A stretch of 13,222 nt of DNA. It comes from Bacillota bacterium (GTDB taxonomy: Bacteria > Bacillota > Clostridia > Clostridiales > Clostridiaceae). This document shows positions 1 through 6,961 of this stretch, in pieces; the first letter of the stretch is position 1; each line of letters starts with the position of its first letter. A program made the position numbers and the translations under genes. Below the pieces are notes generated by a model. It was given only the letters and a program-made list of their open reading frames with translations, was not told the origin of the DNA and searched no databases. The stretch covers positions 1 to 13,222 of the forward strand of contig JAEXZL010000077.1 of the NCBI GenBank assembly GCA_023451395.1, given 5' to 3'.

Positions 1-247
1 CATGAGCCATACCCATAGATACTATTTTGTGACCTGGTACCTTTGTTATATCCTGGTCCTTAAATATAATATTTCCGGCTTTTGGAGATAAAAGTCCAGT
101 AATGGCATGAAGAATTGTTGTTTTCCCTGCTCCGTTAGCACCAATAAGAGCTATTACTTCACCCTCATTAACCTCAAAGGAAACTCCCTTAATGGCCTGT
201 ATAACACCATAAAACACCTCTAGATTATTAATTTCAAGCATTGCCAT
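1..247 (-). CDS. livF: LivF-type branched-chain amino acid ABC transporter ATPase, 3' part outside window
   Basis: This is the second ATPase of a branched-chain amino acid importer; it would pair with LivG on the cytoplasmic face of the LivH/LivM channel. Only the first 82 residues lie in the window, and the reading frame is still open at position 1. The Walker A loop GANGAGKTT is at residues 36-44, and the preceding N-terminal strand (MLEINNLEVFYG) is typical of LivF. I chose the ATG at 245-247 because a GGAGG at 256-260 sits 8 nt upstream; the ATG six bases further in is spaced less well. The gene starts 12 nt after the livG stop, so it is the last visible gene of the liv operon. Walker B and the signature motif are outside the window, so intactness cannot be judged. 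Confidence 0.93.
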   Translation of the reverse strand, partial: MAMLEINNLEVFYGVIQAIKGVSFEVNEGEVIALIGANGAGKTTILHAITGLLSPKAGNIIFKDQDITKVPGHKIVSMGMAH

Positions 248-259
248 TGGTTTTTCCTC

Positions 260-1018
260 CTATTCTCCTAGATATGCCTTAATAACCTCTGGGTCATTAA
301 GAACTTTGCTGGTTTTCCCTTGGGCTAATACCTTGCCGAAATTTAAAACTGTCAGCTCTTCACAGATGCCTGATACCAACTTCATATCGTGTTCTATTAA
401 AAGAATTGTCATATCAAATTCGTCTCTTACAAAGGCTATTGTATCCATTAGCTCCTTGGTTTCATTGGGGTTCATCCCTGCTGCTGGCTCATCTAAAAGG
501 AGTAGCTTTGGTTTTGTAGCTAAAGCTCTAGCAATTTCAAGCTTACGCTGCTTTCCATAGGGTAGGTTGGCAGCTAAATAATCTGCTTGCTTATCCAAAT
601 CAAATACCTTAAGAAGCTTCATAGCCTCTTCATTCATCTCCTTTTCTACCTTGTAGAACTTGGGTAAACGAAGAATTCCCGCTAAGGTAGAATAGCCATT
701 ACTGTTATGAAGACCTACTTTAACATTATCTAATACTGTAAGATCCGGAAAGAGCCTTATATTCTGAAATGTCCTAGCTATGCCTTCCTTATTGATATCA
801 ATATTTCTCTTACCAGTAATATTCTTATCATCTAAAATAATCGAACCCTCATTAGGCTTATATACTCCTGTTAGTAAATTAAATATAGTGGTTTTACCTG
901 CACCATTTGGTCCAATTAATCCGTATAGCTTTCCTTTATTTATCTCTACATTAAAATTATCCACAGCTCGTAATCCACCGAAGGAAATGCTTAAGCTACT
1001 AACTTCTAGTAACGCCAT
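260..1018 (-). CDS. livG: LivG-type branched-chain amino acid ABC transporter ATPase
   Basis: This 252-residue ATPase powers branched-chain amino acid uptake together with LivF. All motor motifs are visible: Walker A GPNGAGKTT at 36-44, Q-loop Gln85 in ARTFQN, a signature PYGKQ at 153-157 (in place of LSGGQ), Walker B LLLLDEP with Asp176-Glu177, and the H-loop His210. The LPYG form of the signature followed by RKLEIARAL is characteristic of LivG rather than general ABC ATPases. Length is normal for the family. The ATG start has a GGAGG about 10 nt upstream, and only two bases separate it from the livM stop codon, so the two genes are almost certainly cotranscribed and probably translationally coupled. 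Substrate specificity (Leu/Ile/Val or another amino acid) rests on the family and the gene set, not on this subunit. Confidence 0.96.
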   Translation of the reverse strand: MALLEVSSLSISFGGLRAVDNFNVEINKGKLYGLIGPNGAGKTTIFNLLTGVYKPNEGSIILDDKNITGKRNIDINKEGIARTFQNIRLFPDLTVLDNVKVGLHNSNGYSTLAGILRLPKFYKVEKEMNEEAMKLLKVFDLDKQADYLAANLPYGKQRKLEIARALATKPKLLLLDEPAAGMNPNETKELMDTIAFVRDEFDMTILLIEHDMKLVSGICEELTVLNFGKVLAQGKTSKVLNDPEVIKAYLGE

Positions 1019-1020
1019 AA

Positions 1021-2106
1021 CTATTCAGCCTCCTTCATATTTTGGTTTTTCTTTAAGATTTTTTTCAGAGAATATTTTTCTCTAAATTCCGCTCCCTTAG
1101 GGCTCCAGGTAAATAGCATAGTGGCAATTAAAACCACAGCATATATGAGCATTCTGTAGTCGCTGAGACCTCTAAGCAATTCTGGTAGAAGTGTAAGAAC
1201 TACTGCTGCAATAATAGAGCCCTTTATATTGCCGATTCCCCCTAAAACAACAAATACAAGTATCATTATAGACATATTATATCCGAAGTTTTTTGGATTA
1301 GCAGTAAGGGTTGATAAATTATGAGCAGAAAGAACCCCTGCCACTCCCGCTAAAGCAGCGGATATAGAAAAGGCCATGAGCTTATACTTTGTTATATTGA
1401 TACCCAAGGATTCTGCTGCTATACGATTGTCACGTATTGACATAATAGCACGACCACTCCTTGAATTTATAAGATTAGTTACAATAAAAAACGTAATAAG
1501 AATTAGGATAATACCTATGGTAAAAGAAGCATCATGAGGCATACCGGTAATTCCCTGAGGTCCCTTCATTATTATCTCCCCTGCAGAGTCTAAATTTAGC
1601 GATGCTGTATCCTTTAAAGAAATATGAAGACCAGAGCCATCCTTGCCTAGATAAATTACATTCACAACATTTTTTATTATTTCTCCAAAGGCAAGGGTTA
1701 CAATAGCTAAGTAATCTCCCCTAAGTCTTAATACTGGAATTCCAATAAGAACACCAAAAGCACCTGCACATAAAGCACCAATTAAAATTGCCAATATAAA
1801 TCTAAAGGCATCACTAGGAATACTTTCTAATGTCAATTTTGAGAAAACTGCACTGCTAAAGGCACCTACACACATAAAACCAGCATGTCCAAGGCTCAAC
1901 TCTCCTAATATGCCAACAGTTAAGTTCAGGGATACCGCAAGGATAACATATACACATAGAGGAACTAAGAGTCCCTTCATTAAGCTTGAAATCATCCCTG
2001 CATTAGACATAAGCTCAGTGACAATATAAACTAAAATAACAATAAAATATGTCAAAAAATTTCCACTTATTAATTTCCTTAACTTTTTTCTATCCATATC
2101 CTTCAC
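1021..2106 (-). CDS. livM: LivM-type branched-chain amino acid ABC transporter permease
   Basis: This 361-residue polytopic membrane protein is one half of the transmembrane channel of the branched-chain amino acid importer. It has many hydrophobic segments and carries the family hallmarks LSLGHAGFMCVGA (about 92-104), LRLRGDYLAIVTLAFGEI (about 146-163) and the coupling-helix region SIRDNRIAAESLGIN (about 244-258), which contacts the ATPase. The C-terminus is a basic, lysine-rich cytoplasmic tail. The annotated start is a GTG directly abutting the livH TAG stop, with AGGAG 9 nt upstream. An in-frame ATG three codons later (position 2097), preceded by AGGTG at 6 nt, is a credible alternative and would shorten the protein by three residues. 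The tight junctions on both sides place it in the middle of the livHMGF transcript. Confidence 0.95.
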   Translation of the reverse strand: MKDMDRKKLRKLISGNFLTYFIVILVYIVTELMSNAGMISSLMKGLLVPLCVYVILAVSLNLTVGILGELSLGHAGFMCVGAFSSAVFSKLTLESIPSDAFRFILAILIGALCAGAFGVLIGIPVLRLRGDYLAIVTLAFGEIIKNVVNVIYLGKDGSGLHISLKDTASLNLDSAGEIIMKGPQGITGMPHDASFTIGIILILITFFIVTNLINSRSGRAIMSIRDNRIAAESLGINITKYKLMAFSISAALAGVAGVLSAHNLSTLTANPKNFGYNMSIMILVFVVLGGIGNIKGSIIAAVVLTLLPELLRGLSDYRMLIYAVVLIATMLFTWSPKGAEFREKYSLKKILKKNQNMKEAE

Positions 2107-2988
2107 CTACACCTTCTCCTGAATTTGCTTACCAAGGATTCCCGTAGGCTTCACAAGGAGCACTAAAATTAATACCCCGAAAACAATGGCATCAGATAGC
2201 TGTGATGAAATGTACGCTTTGCTAAGTATTTCAATAACACCTAATAAAATACCTCCAATAAAAGCTCCCGGAATGGATCCAATTCCACCAAATACCGCTG
2301 CAACGAAGGCTTTAATACCAGGCATAGCCCCGGTGTAGGGTGTTAAAGAAGGATATGCTGAACATAAAAGCATCCCAGCAATTGCAGCCAAGGCAGAACC
2401 TATGGCAAAGGTTAAGGATATAATTCCATTTACATTTATCCCCATAAGCTGTGCTGCACCTTGATCTTCAGAAACTGCTAACATTGCTTGACCTACTCTA
2501 GTCTTCTTAATAAAAATGGATAAAACAATCATTATTATTATACAGGAAAGTATTGTTACAATAGTTTCACCAGTTAACTTAATCTGCCCTCCAGCTAGTA
2601 CCATTGCCGGTACGGATACTATAGAAGTAAAGGATTTAGTATTAGCTCCAAAAATAAGCAGGGCAACATTCTGCAAGAAGTAGCTTACACCTATTGCTGT
2701 TATGAGCACCGCCAATTTTGAAGCCTTTCTTAAGGGTTTGTAAGCTATTCCTTCTATAACTACTCCTAAAGCTGTACAGATAATAACGGATAATACTATT
2801 CCTATGATGGGGCTAAGTCCCATGGTGCTTACAGCAGTAAAAACCACATAGCAGCCAACCATAATAATATCCCCATGGGCAAAATTCAACATTTTTGCAA
2901 TACCATATACCATTGTATAGCCTAATGCAATTATGGCATAAACACTGCCTAGGCTGATTCCATTAATTAGATAAGTTATGAAGCTCAT
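2107..2988 (-). CDS. livH: LivH-type branched-chain amino acid ABC transporter permease
   Basis: This 293-residue integral membrane permease is the partner of LivM. The N-terminus contains the LivH signature INGISLGSVYAIIALGYTMVYG followed by LNFAHGDIIMVG, and the C-terminal half has the coupling segment and GGIGSIPGAFIGGILLG. It is predicted to have about eight membrane helices. The open frame could begin at a GTG at 2997, but that GTG lies inside the Shine-Dalgarno (AGAGGTG). I therefore choose the ATG at 2986-2988, which sits 6 nt after that site and gives the N-terminus MSFITYLING. The stop codon touches the start of livM. Upstream is a 170-nt gap from livK that contains two hairpins, which may make livH expression lower than livK. 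Confidence 0.95.
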   Translation of the reverse strand: MSFITYLINGISLGSVYAIIALGYTMVYGIAKMLNFAHGDIIMVGCYVVFTAVSTMGLSPIIGIVLSVIICTALGVVIEGIAYKPLRKASKLAVLITAIGVSYFLQNVALLIFGANTKSFTSIVSVPAMVLAGGQIKLTGETIVTILSCIIIMIVLSIFIKKTRVGQAMLAVSEDQGAAQLMGINVNGIISLTFAIGSALAAIAGMLLCSAYPSLTPYTGAMPGIKAFVAAVFGGIGSIPGAFIGGILLGVIEILSKAYISSQLSDAIVFGVLILVLLVKPTGILGKQIQEKV

Positions 2989-3063
2989 ATAAAGCACCTC
3001 TTAATGTAGAAATATTTTTATAATTATTATTTAAAAGCATACAGGTCCTATGGCAGTGTATCA

Positions 3064-3123
3064 TTTTAGCGCACCTCTCTGCTAAAATAAAGATTTAGAG
3101 GGTTGTCAATAAAGGCAACCCTC
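3064..3123 (-). terminator. Two hairpins between livK and livH (intercistronic attenuator or mRNA stabiliser)
   Basis: In the livK-to-livH direction the transcript first meets an 8-bp perfect stem, 3116-3123 paired with 3098-3105, with a 10-nt loop. It then meets a 7-bp stem, 3081-3087 paired with 3064-3070, also with a 10-nt loop. Neither is followed by a clean run of T; the sequence after the first is mixed A/T. I read this as a partial terminator or RNA 3'-end stabiliser that would leave the binding protein mRNA more abundant than the permease/ATPase mRNA. Such an arrangement is known in periplasmic-binding-protein operons. The stems are seen directly; the role is inferred. Confidence 0.5.
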
Positions 3124-3161
3124 ACTGGATTAATTTACATTAAACTAATATAATTTAATGA

Positions 3162-4328
3162 TTACTTCATTGCAGTATAAGCACCATCCACTATCTTAAC
3201 TGCCTTAGGAGCCTTGTTTGGTTCACCACTTTCATCCCATACCATACCAACACCAGTAACTCCATCTAAGGTTATTTCAGTCATGGCAGTCTTCATTGCT
3301 TCGCAGATATCAGAAACACTCTTATCTGGTGTTACATTTCCCTTTTCAGCAGCCTTTGCAATTGCATATATTGCATCATATGCATCTGCTGCAAACTGAT
3401 TTGGAACATCTCCATAAGCATCCTTGTAAGCTTTAACAAACTTCTTTGTTAATTCATCCTCAGCATCTGCTGCAAATGGTGTAAGAAGTATTACTCCTTC
3501 AGCAAGTTTTTTATCAAAGTTATCTACTGCAAGAATTCCATCTAAGCCATCACAGCCAAAGAAAGTAGGCTTATACCCCATAGAATTTGCTTGAGTTAAT
3601 ATTAAGGATGCCTCTTGATAATATATTGGAAGAAATACTATCTCTGCACCGGACTTCTTTGCCTTCTGAAGCTGTACAGAAAAATCTGTATTGCTCTCTG
3701 ATGTAAAGGCTTCTGCTGCAACAATCTCAAATCCTTGGTTTTTAGCCTCAGCAGCAAACTTTTCATATATTCCTGAGGAATATACTGAAGAGCTATCATA
3801 AATAACTGCAACCTTTGTTGCTAGCTTCTTTTCTCCTATGTACTTTGCAGAAGCCATACCCTGGTCTGGATCTGAGAAGCATACACGGAAGGCATTATCA
3901 GCAGCTAAAATTTCTACCGCTGAACCAGAAGGAGTTAACTGGAACATATTATCTTCTGCAGTTTTAGTAGCCACTTCAATACTAGGTGTAGAAGTTACAG
4001 TTCCCATTAGCATCTGCATTCCCCAATCCTTTAAGGTATTATAGGCATTAACAGATTTTTCCGCATCATTTTCATCATCTTGAAAACTGAATTCTATTTT
4101 ATATCCATTTACGCCACCGGCATCATTAATTTCTTTCACTGCAAGCTCTGCAGCATTTTTTACAGCTTGTCCATAAACTGCAGCTGAACCAGTGGTAGGT
4201 CCTATTCCTCCTATTTTAAATACTGAATTACCTTCCCCTTCAGTTCCCTTAGAAGGGTTGCTTGCGCAGCCTGAAAATGCTGCGGCGATCATAGAAATTG
4301 CTAATAATGTGCTAAGTTTCTTTTTCAT
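3162..4328 (-). CDS. livK: Branched-chain amino acid ABC transporter substrate-binding lipoprotein (LivK/LivJ type)
   Basis: This 388-residue extracellular binding protein delivers the amino acid to the LivHM channel. The N-terminus is a lipoprotein signal peptide: MKKK, a hydrophobic core, then a lipobox FSGC with Cys21 as the predicted lipidated residue and a polar tether rich in Ser/Gly/Glu after it. The mature part has the type I periplasmic-binding fold of the Leu/Ile/Val family: IGGIGPTTGSAAVYG (about 39-53), then LAVKEINDAGGVNGYKIE, then a TSTPS segment at the expected ligand-contact position, and FAADAYDAIYAIAKA in the C-lobe. Length is normal. It has its own consensus promoter and sits first in the liv operon, separated from livH by hairpins. 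The exact ligand within the branched-chain or related amino acid group cannot be read from sequence. Confidence 0.95.
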   Translation of the reverse strand: MKKKLSTLLAISMIAAAFSGCASNPSKGTEGEGNSVFKIGGIGPTTGSAAVYGQAVKNAAELAVKEINDAGGVNGYKIEFSFQDDENDAEKSVNAYNTLKDWGMQMLMGTVTSTPSIEVATKTAEDNMFQLTPSGSAVEILAADNAFRVCFSDPDQGMASAKYIGEKKLATKVAVIYDSSSVYSSGIYEKFAAEAKNQGFEIVAAEAFTSESNTDFSVQLQKAKKSGAEIVFLPIYYQEASLILTQANSMGYKPTFFGCDGLDGILAVDNFDKKLAEGVILLTPFAADAEDELTKKFVKAYKDAYGDVPNQFAADAYDAIYAIAKAAEKGNVTPDKSVSDICEAMKTAMTEITLDGVTGVGMVWDESGEPNKAPKAVKIVDGAYTAMK

Positions 4329-4375
4329 GACTAATCACCCTTTATTATTATTTTAGTTACTTTATCTTTTTTGAC

Positions 4376-4404
4376 ATAATACACCCAATTTTATCACTTG
4401 TCAA
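4376..4404 (-). promoter_or_regulatory. Consensus sigma-A promoter of the liv operon
   Basis: On the minus strand a perfect -35 TTGACA (4399-4404) is followed by a 17-bp spacer and TATTAT (4376-4381), a -10 with one mismatch. Transcription would start near 4369 and leave a leader of about 40 nt before the livK ATG. No T-box, riboswitch or clear CodY box is visible here, so if the operon is regulated by amino acids it is not by an obvious leader RNA. Confidence 0.85.
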
Positions 4405-4540
4405 TAAATTTTAAACTTTTTTCCAATAATCTATTAAAAATAATGAATTAAATAAATGAAATCGTTAATTTTTTACAGTATTACATAAATAATTAATAAT
4501 TATCCCTTCCAACTAAAGGAACTGTTAATATTAATTTCAT

Positions 4541-4591
4541 AAAAAACACAGGCTTCAGAAGAAAATTTTACTTCTGAAGCCTGTGTTTTTT
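4541..4591 (-). terminator. Strong intrinsic terminator after the cysteine hydrolase gene
   Basis: A perfect 21-bp inverted repeat (4541-4561 with 4571-4591) encloses a 9-nt loop. Read on the minus strand the stem ends in six T after a GC-containing core, a textbook intrinsic terminator. The A/T flanks make it symmetrical, so it could also stop plus-strand transcription. The base of the stem overlaps the stop codon (4590-4592) of the upstream gene. The rest of the 4405-4540 gap between this terminator and the liv promoter is very AT-rich and shows nothing else I can name. Confidence 0.92.
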
Positions 4592-5120
4592 ATCTGTTTA
4601 TAACCTTTATTTGAAGACTTTCCATTACATCTAAAGCCTTTTTGTTTATTTCATCATCAAAGCTGGCGGTGCAGGATGCATCCACTATTATCTCTGCCTC
4701 TGGCAGTGCAGCCTTACATAGTATGGCATTGGATATAACACAAATATTCGAAACAACACCTATTAGCTCAATAGTAGTATAATCCTTATTCTTTAGATAA
4801 TCCGCCAGAGCTAGGGAGCCAAAGGTGCCCTTATGGAAGGTTAAGCCTCCTTCATCATGTAATTCCTGAACACGTCCATAAAGCTTCCAGCCTTCACTTC
4901 CCTTTATGCAATGAGCTACCGGAAGGTGCTTTCCCTCCTGAGTGCTTAGATAATCCTGTGTATGGGTGTCAAAGGTAAAAGCTACCTCTTCTCCCTCTTC
5001 TCGATAGCTCTTAATCTTATTATATATGGAGCTTTCCAGCTCTACAGCCTTTGGAAACCCTAAAGCTCCATCTACAAAATCCTTCTGGTAATCTACAACA
5101 ATAAGAAGTTTTTTTCCCAT
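4590..5120 (-). CDS. Isochorismatase-fold cysteine hydrolase, nicotinamidase-like
   Basis: This 176-residue cytoplasmic hydrolase belongs to the isochorismatase/nicotinamidase superfamily. The catalytic triad expected for the fold is present: Asp10 in VVDYQKDF, Lys97 in FHKGTF, and the nucleophile Cys127 in GVVSNICV, preceded by the usual cis-peptide Val-Val. It also has a set resembling the PncA metal site: Asp51-Thr-His53 and His70, within AHCIKGSEGWKL. This makes an amidase acting on nicotinamide (NAD salvage) a better guess than a true isochorismatase, but substrate cannot be settled by motif reading. Length is close to PncA-type enzymes. The ATG has a GGTGAG site a few bases upstream. 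It lies 115 nt downstream of the cystine symporter on the same strand, with no strong terminator between them, so some cotranscription is possible. A strong terminator overlaps its stop. Confidence 0.88.
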   Translation of the reverse strand: MGKKLLIVVDYQKDFVDGALGFPKAVELESSIYNKIKSYREEGEEVAFTFDTHTQDYLSTQEGKHLPVAHCIKGSEGWKLYGRVQELHDEGGLTFHKGTFGSLALADYLKNKDYTTIELIGVVSNICVISNAILCKAALPEAEIIVDASCTASFDDEINKKALDVMESLQIKVINR

Positions 5121-5142
5121 ATTCTCTCACCAACTTATAAAT

Positions 5143-5188
5143 ATTAAGGGCAAAAGCTTAGAGCTATTTTGTATAATATGCCCTTAAT
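5143..5188. repeat. 10-bp inverted repeat upstream of the cysteine hydrolase gene
   Basis: Perfect 10-bp arms (ATTAAGGGCA at 5143-5152 and its complement at 5179-5188) are separated by 26 bp. A minus-strand TATTATAC element resembling a -10 lies at the edge of one arm, though I find only a weak -35. The pair could form a poor terminator for the symporter gene, since the following sequence is not a T-run, or an operator for the hydrolase gene. It is the only structured element in the 115-nt gap. Confidence 0.45.
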
Positions 5189-5235
5189 CAAATTATATTC
5201 TCCCCAAAGAGCTCTTACAAGCTATTGGTGCAATC

Positions 5236-6534
5236 CTATGCTTTTATCTTGCTGCTATCCTTTGAAGTTTCTGCAACTAATAAGGCTACTACTGAAGCTC
5301 CTGTAACATTTGTTAGTGTTCTACCCATATCTATTACAGCATCCACACCAAGAACCATAGCCATGGCCTCTAGAGGAAAGCCAATACCTGTTAATACAAC
5401 AGTAGTTGCAATAGTTGCAGCACCAGGCACCCCAGCCACTCCAAGAGATCCTATCATTGTGGTAAGTACTATCATTATATAATGCATAATAGTCATTTCC
5501 ACTCCCATAACATTTCCAACAAAAATAGCAACTATTGCAGGGTAAAGCCCACCGCAAGCATTCATACCCATTGATGCACCAAGGGTAGCTACAAAGGTTG
5601 CAACGCTTTCTGGAACCTTTATATTTTCCACAAGGCTCTTTATAGTTACAGGAAGAGTTCCATAACTGCTTTGAGTAGTAAAAGCTACTATCTGAGCAGG
5701 AGCAATACCCTTAAAAAATTCTATGGGATTTCTCTTACCCACTAAGGTCACTAGCGGAGTATGCACTAAAAGCATTTGCAGAATGTCCGCTACATACACA
5801 GCTATAATAAAGGTGCCTAATGGAAGTAGTGTGTTTATACCGTTTTTTGCTACCGCAGATGCTATAAGAGCAAAAACACCATAAGGAGTAAGCTTTAAAA
5901 TCATTTTGGTGATTCTAATAAAAATACTGCTAAAGGAGTTTATCAAATCCTTCACAGGTTTTATTCTATCAGGGTTTTTCTTTCCCTCAACAAGTATAGC
6001 TACAGCAATAAACATTGAAAAAATCATAACTGCAATAACATTTCCATCAGCCATTGCTGCAATAGGATTGCTTGGCAGCATATCTAAAATTACCTGTCCA
6101 AAGGCAGGTATCTCTCTAGCTTCAAAGCCTTCTGCCGCAGTAAAAATCATACCAGAGCCCACATTAAACAAGTTACCTATAAATATCCCAATTATCGCTG
6201 CTAGTCCAGTGGTTATTAAAAGAAGAGCAATTGCCTTTAATCCCATGGTTCTTAAAGCTTTAGTATCCTCCAAGGTAGTTATGCTGGAAATAAGAGATAC
6301 CATAACAAGAGGAACTACAAGCATCTTAATTAAAGAAACATAAGCTTTACCTATAGGCTGAATCAGTAGAATCTTATTTCCAAAAATCAATCCTGCAATA
6401 ACTCCAAGAGCCAATGCAGCTAACACTCTAAAGGAGAATTTCACTCTCCGCTTAGCAAGAAAATAAAGTAACCCTATTGATGCAGCAGCTGCTGCAAAAA
6501 CTAAAATATTATTTAAATCTATTGAAAAGTTCAT
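5236..6534 (-). CDS. tcyP: Dicarboxylate/amino acid:cation symporter, TcyP-like cystine importer
   Basis: This 432-residue polytopic transporter of the glutamate-transporter (DAACS) fold most resembles the L-cystine branch (TcyP). Helical hairpin 1 carries TQSSYGTLPVT in place of the SSSAATLP of glutamate carriers. TM7 reads GMNACGGLYPA, unlike the NMDGT of glutamate carriers and like cystine carriers. TM8 has DMGRTLTNVTG with Asp402, Arg405 and Asn409. The residue equivalent to the sodium-binding Asp of archaeal GltPh (NVTGD) is Ala413. The start ATG has a GGAGG 7 nt upstream. The strongest substrate evidence is regulatory: the gene sits behind a T-box leader whose specifier aligns as a Cys codon. 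Uptake of cystine when charged tRNA-Cys runs low fits well. A different amino acid substrate remains possible. Confidence 0.85.
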   Translation of the reverse strand: MNFSIDLNNILVFAAAAASIGLLYFLAKRRVKFSFRVLAALALGVIAGLIFGNKILLIQPIGKAYVSLIKMLVVPLVMVSLISSITTLEDTKALRTMGLKAIALLLITTGLAAIIGIFIGNLFNVGSGMIFTAAEGFEAREIPAFGQVILDMLPSNPIAAMADGNVIAVMIFSMFIAVAILVEGKKNPDRIKPVKDLINSFSSIFIRITKMILKLTPYGVFALIASAVAKNGINTLLPLGTFIIAVYVADILQMLLVHTPLVTLVGKRNPIEFFKGIAPAQIVAFTTQSSYGTLPVTIKSLVENIKVPESVATFVATLGASMGMNACGGLYPAIVAIFVGNVMGVEMTIMHYIMIVLTTMIGSLGVAGVPGAATIATTVVLTGIGFPLEAMAMVLGVDAVIDMGRTLTNVTGASVVALLVAETSKDSSKIKA

Positions 6535-6556
6535 ATTAAAACCTCCATTATTTTAT

Positions 6557-6577
6557 ATACTTTACCGGTTAAAGTAT
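6557..6577 (-). repeat. 8-bp hairpin in the cystine symporter leader, between T-box terminator and start codon
   Basis: Perfect 8-bp arms (6557-6564 and 6570-6577) enclose a 5-nt loop, so the mRNA can form a compact stem about 20 nt upstream of the ATG, just before the GGAGG. It has no T-run and is not part of the usual T-box architecture. It may be a DNA operator, an mRNA stability element, or chance in AT-rich DNA. Confidence 0.4.
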
Positions 6578-6602
6578 TTATATGTAAACTTCTAATAGCT
6601 AT

Positions 6603-6650
6603 TAAAATAAAAAAGCTCCTGTCTCTGATGTAAATTCAGAGACAGAAGCT
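6603..6650 (-). terminator. T-box regulated terminator of the cystine symporter leader
   Basis: On the minus strand a 14-bp stem with a single G-U pair (6637-6650 with 6614-6627) and a 9-nt loop is followed directly by six T, an A and more T (6603-6613). The 5' flank of the stem follows the T-box core closely, as needed for competition between antiterminator and terminator. Confidence 0.9.
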
Positions 6651-6898
6651 ATGCTTCCGCGGTCCCACTCTAATTAAGCAAATAATGCCTATCTCTTTTA
6701 GGTACGGCTATACCCTATCTCTGTAACGGGAGATCCCGTAAAACCCTACTTAATTTCGGCTCTTCCACTCCTAGGAGCACTTCCAATAATTTTTCCACAG
6801 GCCCTCTCAGCATCAAAGCCCTCTCTGTAATGAAGCCACTAATGTACTTTCCCTATTCTACGTGTTTATTACTAAGTAATAGTTATAACTAGATAACA
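6603..6898 (-). promoter_or_regulatory. T-box leader RNA, specifier UGC (cysteine), controlling the TcyP-like gene
   Basis: The transcribed minus strand carries the T-box core AGAGTGGGACCGCG at 6658-6671. Upstream is a Stem I region with the AGAGAGGG and GCTGAGAG elements (about 6803-6826). Aligning the specifier-loop side with the known pattern GAAA-specifier-(N)TTCTTGAG places TGC at 6777-6779, in GAAG-TGC-TCCTAGGAG. That is a cysteine codon and matches the downstream cystine transporter. The base after the specifier is T where a purine is usual. Uncharged tRNA-Cys would stabilise the antiterminator and allow expression. The T-box core is certain; the specifier comes from hand alignment. 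Confidence 0.9.
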
Positions 6899-6904
6899 TG
6901 CTAT

Positions 6905-6933
6905 ATTATATTGGCCTTTCAAGTTTTTGTCAA
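6905..6933 (-). promoter_or_regulatory. Perfect consensus promoter of the cystine symporter T-box transcript
   Basis: On the minus strand TTGACA (6928-6933) and TATAAT (6905-6910) are separated by exactly 17 bp, a full match to the sigma-A consensus. Transcription should start near 6898. The -35 box lies only about 28 bp past the mupG stop codon and no terminator is visible between them, so read-through from the mup operon would also pass through the T-box. Such a strong promoter suits a gene controlled mainly by transcription attenuation. Confidence 0.92.
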
Positions 6934-6961
6934 TAAAATTAACAAAAATTCTTAGAAATTT

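Noticed and set aside
306..1085. Plus-strand open frames of 84 and 101 codons inside livG and the end of livM
   Set aside because: They lie opposite strongly conserved liv genes, have no ribosome site and show no recognisable protein family.
4405..4540. CodY box or T-box upstream of the liv operon
   Set aside because: I looked for AATTTTCNGAAAATT-like palindromes and for the GGTGGNACCGCG core on both strands and found only AT-rich sequence without a good match.
4590..5120. True isochorismatase of siderophore synthesis
   Set aside because: No siderophore genes are nearby, and the Asp51/His53/His70 set resembles the metal site of nicotinamidases; only the fold is certain.
5225..6343. Plus-strand and alternate-frame open frames within the symporter gene
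   Set aside because: The symporter reading frame is full length with family motifs throughout; the others are low-complexity mirror frames.
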